DNA of 64,000 nt, taken from the NCBI RefSeq assembly GCF_001263205.1, contig NZ_CP012333.1, forward strand, positions 1,488,001-1,552,000. The letters are read 5' to 3'. Positions 61,801-64,000 of this stretch are shown piece after piece (position 1 is the first letter of the stretch; each line of letters starts with the position of its first letter). A model generated the notes under the pieces. It was not told where the DNA came from. It ran no database searches and worked only from the letters and a program-made list of their open reading frames with translations. Origin of the DNA: Labilithrix luteola (GTDB taxonomy: Bacteria > Myxococcota_A > Polyangia > Polyangiales > Polyangiaceae). The position numbers and the translations under genes were made by a program.

Positions 61801-62892
61801 ATGTCGCAGCCGAGCATTCCGACCGTCGACCTCGCCGACCTCCGTTCGAACGATCCGTCCCGCATCGCCAGTGCATCCGCAGCGATCCGTGAGGCATTCG
61901 GAACGTACGGCCTCGTCTACGTCATGAATCACGGCGTCGATCCGAACGGCGTGTCGCGCGTCTACGACGAGTTTCGGACGCTGAGCCAGCAGCCCGTCGC
62001 CGAGAAGCAGAAGCTCGCGCGCCCCGATCTCTGGTTTCAGCGAGGCTGGACGCCCCCGAACACCGAGATCGCCGTGGCCGCCGGCGGCCAACCGGACTTC
62101 AAGGAGTGCTACTTCATGGCGCCCTACGAGAGCGATCCCGTTCTCGAGGCGCAGTACCCGGAGCTCTACCCGCCGAACATCTGGCCGGAGGGCATGACCG
62201 CATTCCGTGAGGAATACACGAAAATGGGTCGGGCCCTGCACGAGGCAGGTCTCGCTCTTCTTCGCGGTGCCGCGCATGCGCTCGGCCTCGCGCCGAACAC
62301 GTTCACGGACATCTGCGAGGGCGGCGCGCACGTCACGCGCATCCTCCATTACCTGGCCCTCTCGCCCGAGCAGGTGAACACCGGCATTCTCTGGGGCGAA
62401 GAGCACACCGACTTCAACCTGCTGACGCTCTTGCCTGGCGGTCGCTTCGTCGATCCCACGGGCAACGTGGCGCCCAAGCCGGACGACAAGAGCGGCCTCT
62501 TCCTCCGGACGCGCGGCACGCCCGAGAACCCCGCCGGCGTGCAGGTTCGTGGTCGCCCGCCCGAGGGCTGCATCGTCGCGCAGATCGGCCAGCAGCTCGA
62601 GATGCTCACGGGGGGCGTGTTCGTCGCCACACCGCACGTCATCACGGCGCCCGGTGTTCCTGGGTGGACGCGCGATTCGTCCGCGCACTTCATGCACGCG
62701 AGCGCCAACAGCGTGCTCTTCCCGCTCGAGAAGTTCCAGACGCCGGCGGCGCGCTCGGCCTACCGCCCGCCGGTCCTCGCCGGCACGTACGCCATCAAGA
62801 CCCTGGTGGACATCGGGCTCGCTCCGAAGGCGGCTCTGGATCAGCTCGGCTATCGCCACTACGACCGCCTCGAAGCGCAGCGCGGCGCCTGA
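61801..62892 (+). CDS. 2-oxoglutarate/Fe(II)-dependent oxygenase, isopenicillin-N-synthase-like
   Basis: A protein of 363 residues from the ATG at 61801. The N-terminal region has TVDLADLRS and GLVYVMNHGVD, typical of the IPNS/DIOX family. The iron site is HTD in EEHTDFNLLTLLPGG with a distal His in ATPHVITAP, and the 2-oxoglutarate-binding Arg is in RDS (RxS). All four key residues are visible. Substrate cannot be deduced. It lies 117 bp after module F and may have its own promoter. Confidence 0.87.
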   Translation: MSQPSIPTVDLADLRSNDPSRIASASAAIREAFGTYGLVYVMNHGVDPNGVSRVYDEFRTLSQQPVAEKQKLARPDLWFQRGWTPPNTEIAVAAGGQPDFKECYFMAPYESDPVLEAQYPELYPPNIWPEGMTAFREEYTKMGRALHEAGLALLRGAAHALGLAPNTFTDICEGGAHVTRILHYLALSPEQVNTGILWGEEHTDFNLLTLLPGGRFVDPTGNVAPKPDDKSGLFLRTRGTPENPAGVQVRGRPPEGCIVAQIGQQLEMLTGGVFVATPHVITAPGVPGWTRDSSAHFMHASANSVLFPLEKFQTPAARSAYRPPVLAGTYAIKTLVDIGLAPKAALDQLGYRHYDRLEAQRGA

Positions 62893-63083
62893 GCGCCGTG
62901 TGAGTCGGGTCGGTCACCGCACCGACCCGCCGGCGGCGGCGTGTCGTGTTCACCCGCCGTCACGACTGCGATCAATCTCGATCCTGCGCGTCCCACGCGT
63001 GAGGACCGGCGCATCATTTCGGCGTCGCCGTCGCGCGGCGGGACGACGTCGGCGCTGGCATGCGATTCGAAGCCATGGGGGGC

Positions 63084-64000
63084 ATGCGTTGGTCGCAGCT
63101 CTTCGCGCTCTGGGTCCTCCTGCTCTTCGTCGGCTGTGGGCAGGACGAACGTTCCACGACGGCCTCGCCCTCGTCACCGCCCGGCGGATCGCCGTCCGAT
63201 CCGTCGCCCGCTCCTCCCTCGGAGCCGGGGACGGAACCCGGTCAGCGTGTGCTCGCGCCTCTTCCGATGACTCGAGCAAACGACGGCCTCACTGTGTCGG
63301 CCCTGTCCAAAGGCTCGACCTCGGGTTCCGGTACGCAAGAGATACTCGCGGCTGAACAGTGCAACCTGCCGGTCCAGTACACGGGTTATGCTGGGCTTCA
63401 ATCGCTCGAGTTCGCCTACGTGAATTACACGTACGAGCTGTACATCGGCGGAAACTACGACGGTCACTCCCGCCTCCCGCTCGTGTTCGTGTTCGCGGGC
63501 GACGCCATGACAGGCGGGCTGATCCGCTCGTGGTTGTCGCTCGAGTGGAACTCGGGCGGTAGCGCGATCTTCGTCTATCCGAACGGGATCGGCCTGTCGT
63601 GGGACACGTCCACCGCGCCGGGCATCAACTCCTCGCTCTCGCTCGTCGACGCGATCCTCTCCGACGTCGAGAGCAAACTCTGCGTCGACACCAAGCGCAT
63701 CTTCGCGTGGGGCATCAGCCGCGGCGCGTTCATGGTGAATCACATCGGTTGCTACCGCGGCAACGTCTTTCGCGGAATCATCGCGAACTCGGGCGGAGGT
63801 CCGTCGTCGCAGAACCCCGCCGACCGCGACGCGAACAACTTCTTCAAATGCCCCACCCCGCCCGTTGCGGCATTCATCATCCACGGCGACGCGGACCAAA
63901 CGATCATCTTCGGCGCCGGCGACGATTCGCAACGCCACTGGAAAGTCGCGAACGGATGTAGCGACGAAACAGTCGGCGTCGATCCCGGTCCGTGCGTCGC
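63084..64000 (+). CDS. Secreted esterase/PHB-depolymerase-like lipoprotein, truncated by window edge
   Basis: The frame from the ATG at 63084 stays open to the window end, giving 305 residues; in-frame ATGs at 63060 and 63075 are alternatives. The lipobox-like LLFVGC is followed by a Pro/Ser/Gly-rich linker of about 80 residues. The catalytic domain has VFVFAGDAM, the nucleophile elbow GISRGAF (Ser), IIANSGGG and an acidic residue in IIHGDADQTI. The catalytic His should lie beyond the edge. It matches the LpqC/PHB-depolymerase/feruloyl-esterase group of secreted hydrolases. Substrate unknown. Confidence 0.8.
   Translation, partial: MRWSQLFALWVLLLFVGCGQDERSTTASPSSPPGGSPSDPSPAPPSEPGTEPGQRVLAPLPMTRANDGLTVSALSKGSTSGSGTQEILAAEQCNLPVQYTGYAGLQSLEFAYVNYTYELYIGGNYDGHSRLPLVFVFAGDAMTGGLIRSWLSLEWNSGGSAIFVYPNGIGLSWDTSTAPGINSSLSLVDAILSDVESKLCVDTKRIFAWGISRGAFMVNHIGCYRGNVFRGIIANSGGGPSSQNPADRDANNFFKCPTPPVAAFIIHGDADQTIIFGAGDDSQRHWKVANGCSDETVGVDPGPCV

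Noticed and set aside
1..64000. CRISPR array, insertion sequence or prophage
   Set aside because: No regularly spaced direct repeats, transposase or phage structural genes were seen; the repetition here is at gene-cassette level.

Overview
The window looks like a chromosomal segment of a large-genome, GC-rich myxobacterium (Myxococcota, probably the Polyangiales/Sorangiineae branch). This is inferred from the strong G/C third-position bias, the many lipoproteins of propeller, RCC1-like and cysteine-rich type, the abundance of ECF sigma factors and the general gene content. No rRNA, tRNA, insertion sequence or CRISPR array was seen.

The dominant feature is a repeated eight-gene cassette. Its order is: outer-membrane-like protein with a conserved N-terminal domain, ECF sigma factor, membrane-anchored TPR-like (putative anti-sigma) protein, six-repeat Cys-rich Stig1-like lipoprotein, two beta-propeller-like lipoproteins, RCC1-repeat lipoprotein, and IgGFc-binding-like lipoprotein. 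Copy A runs forward (1799-11254). Copies B (28335-37845) and C (39102-48410) run in reverse, one after the other. The first two genes of a fourth copy, D (1-1646), are transcribed divergently from A and run off the left edge. The copies have clearly diverged in sequence but keep gene order, and mostly short or overlapping start/stop junctions. They look like sigma-controlled systems for displaying sets of surface lipoproteins.

Between A and B lies a polysaccharide/sugar-nucleotide cluster (11734-22145): an SDR epimerase, a split transketolase pair, a GtrB-like glycosyltransferase, RfbB, RfbA, two GT-C-like membrane proteins and a methyltransferase. It is followed by a cytosolic signalling operon (22747-26542): FIST sensor, CheA-like kinase with HPt but no CheW domain, CheX-like protein and a CheY-like receiver. 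A methyltransferase and an alpha/beta hydrolase follow.

Right of C are an iron-related operon (imelysin plus di-haem oxidoreductase) behind a Fur-box-like palindrome, an orphan OmpR-type regulator, and a cluster of secreted c-type cytochromes (54871-57970). There are also two related but shorter sigma modules, E (52109-54842) and F (58426-61683). In these, an outer-membrane-like protein with an analogous N-terminal domain precedes an ECF sigma factor and a FecR-domain anti-sigma protein. The window ends with a 2-oxoglutarate/Fe(II) oxygenase and a truncated secreted esterase.
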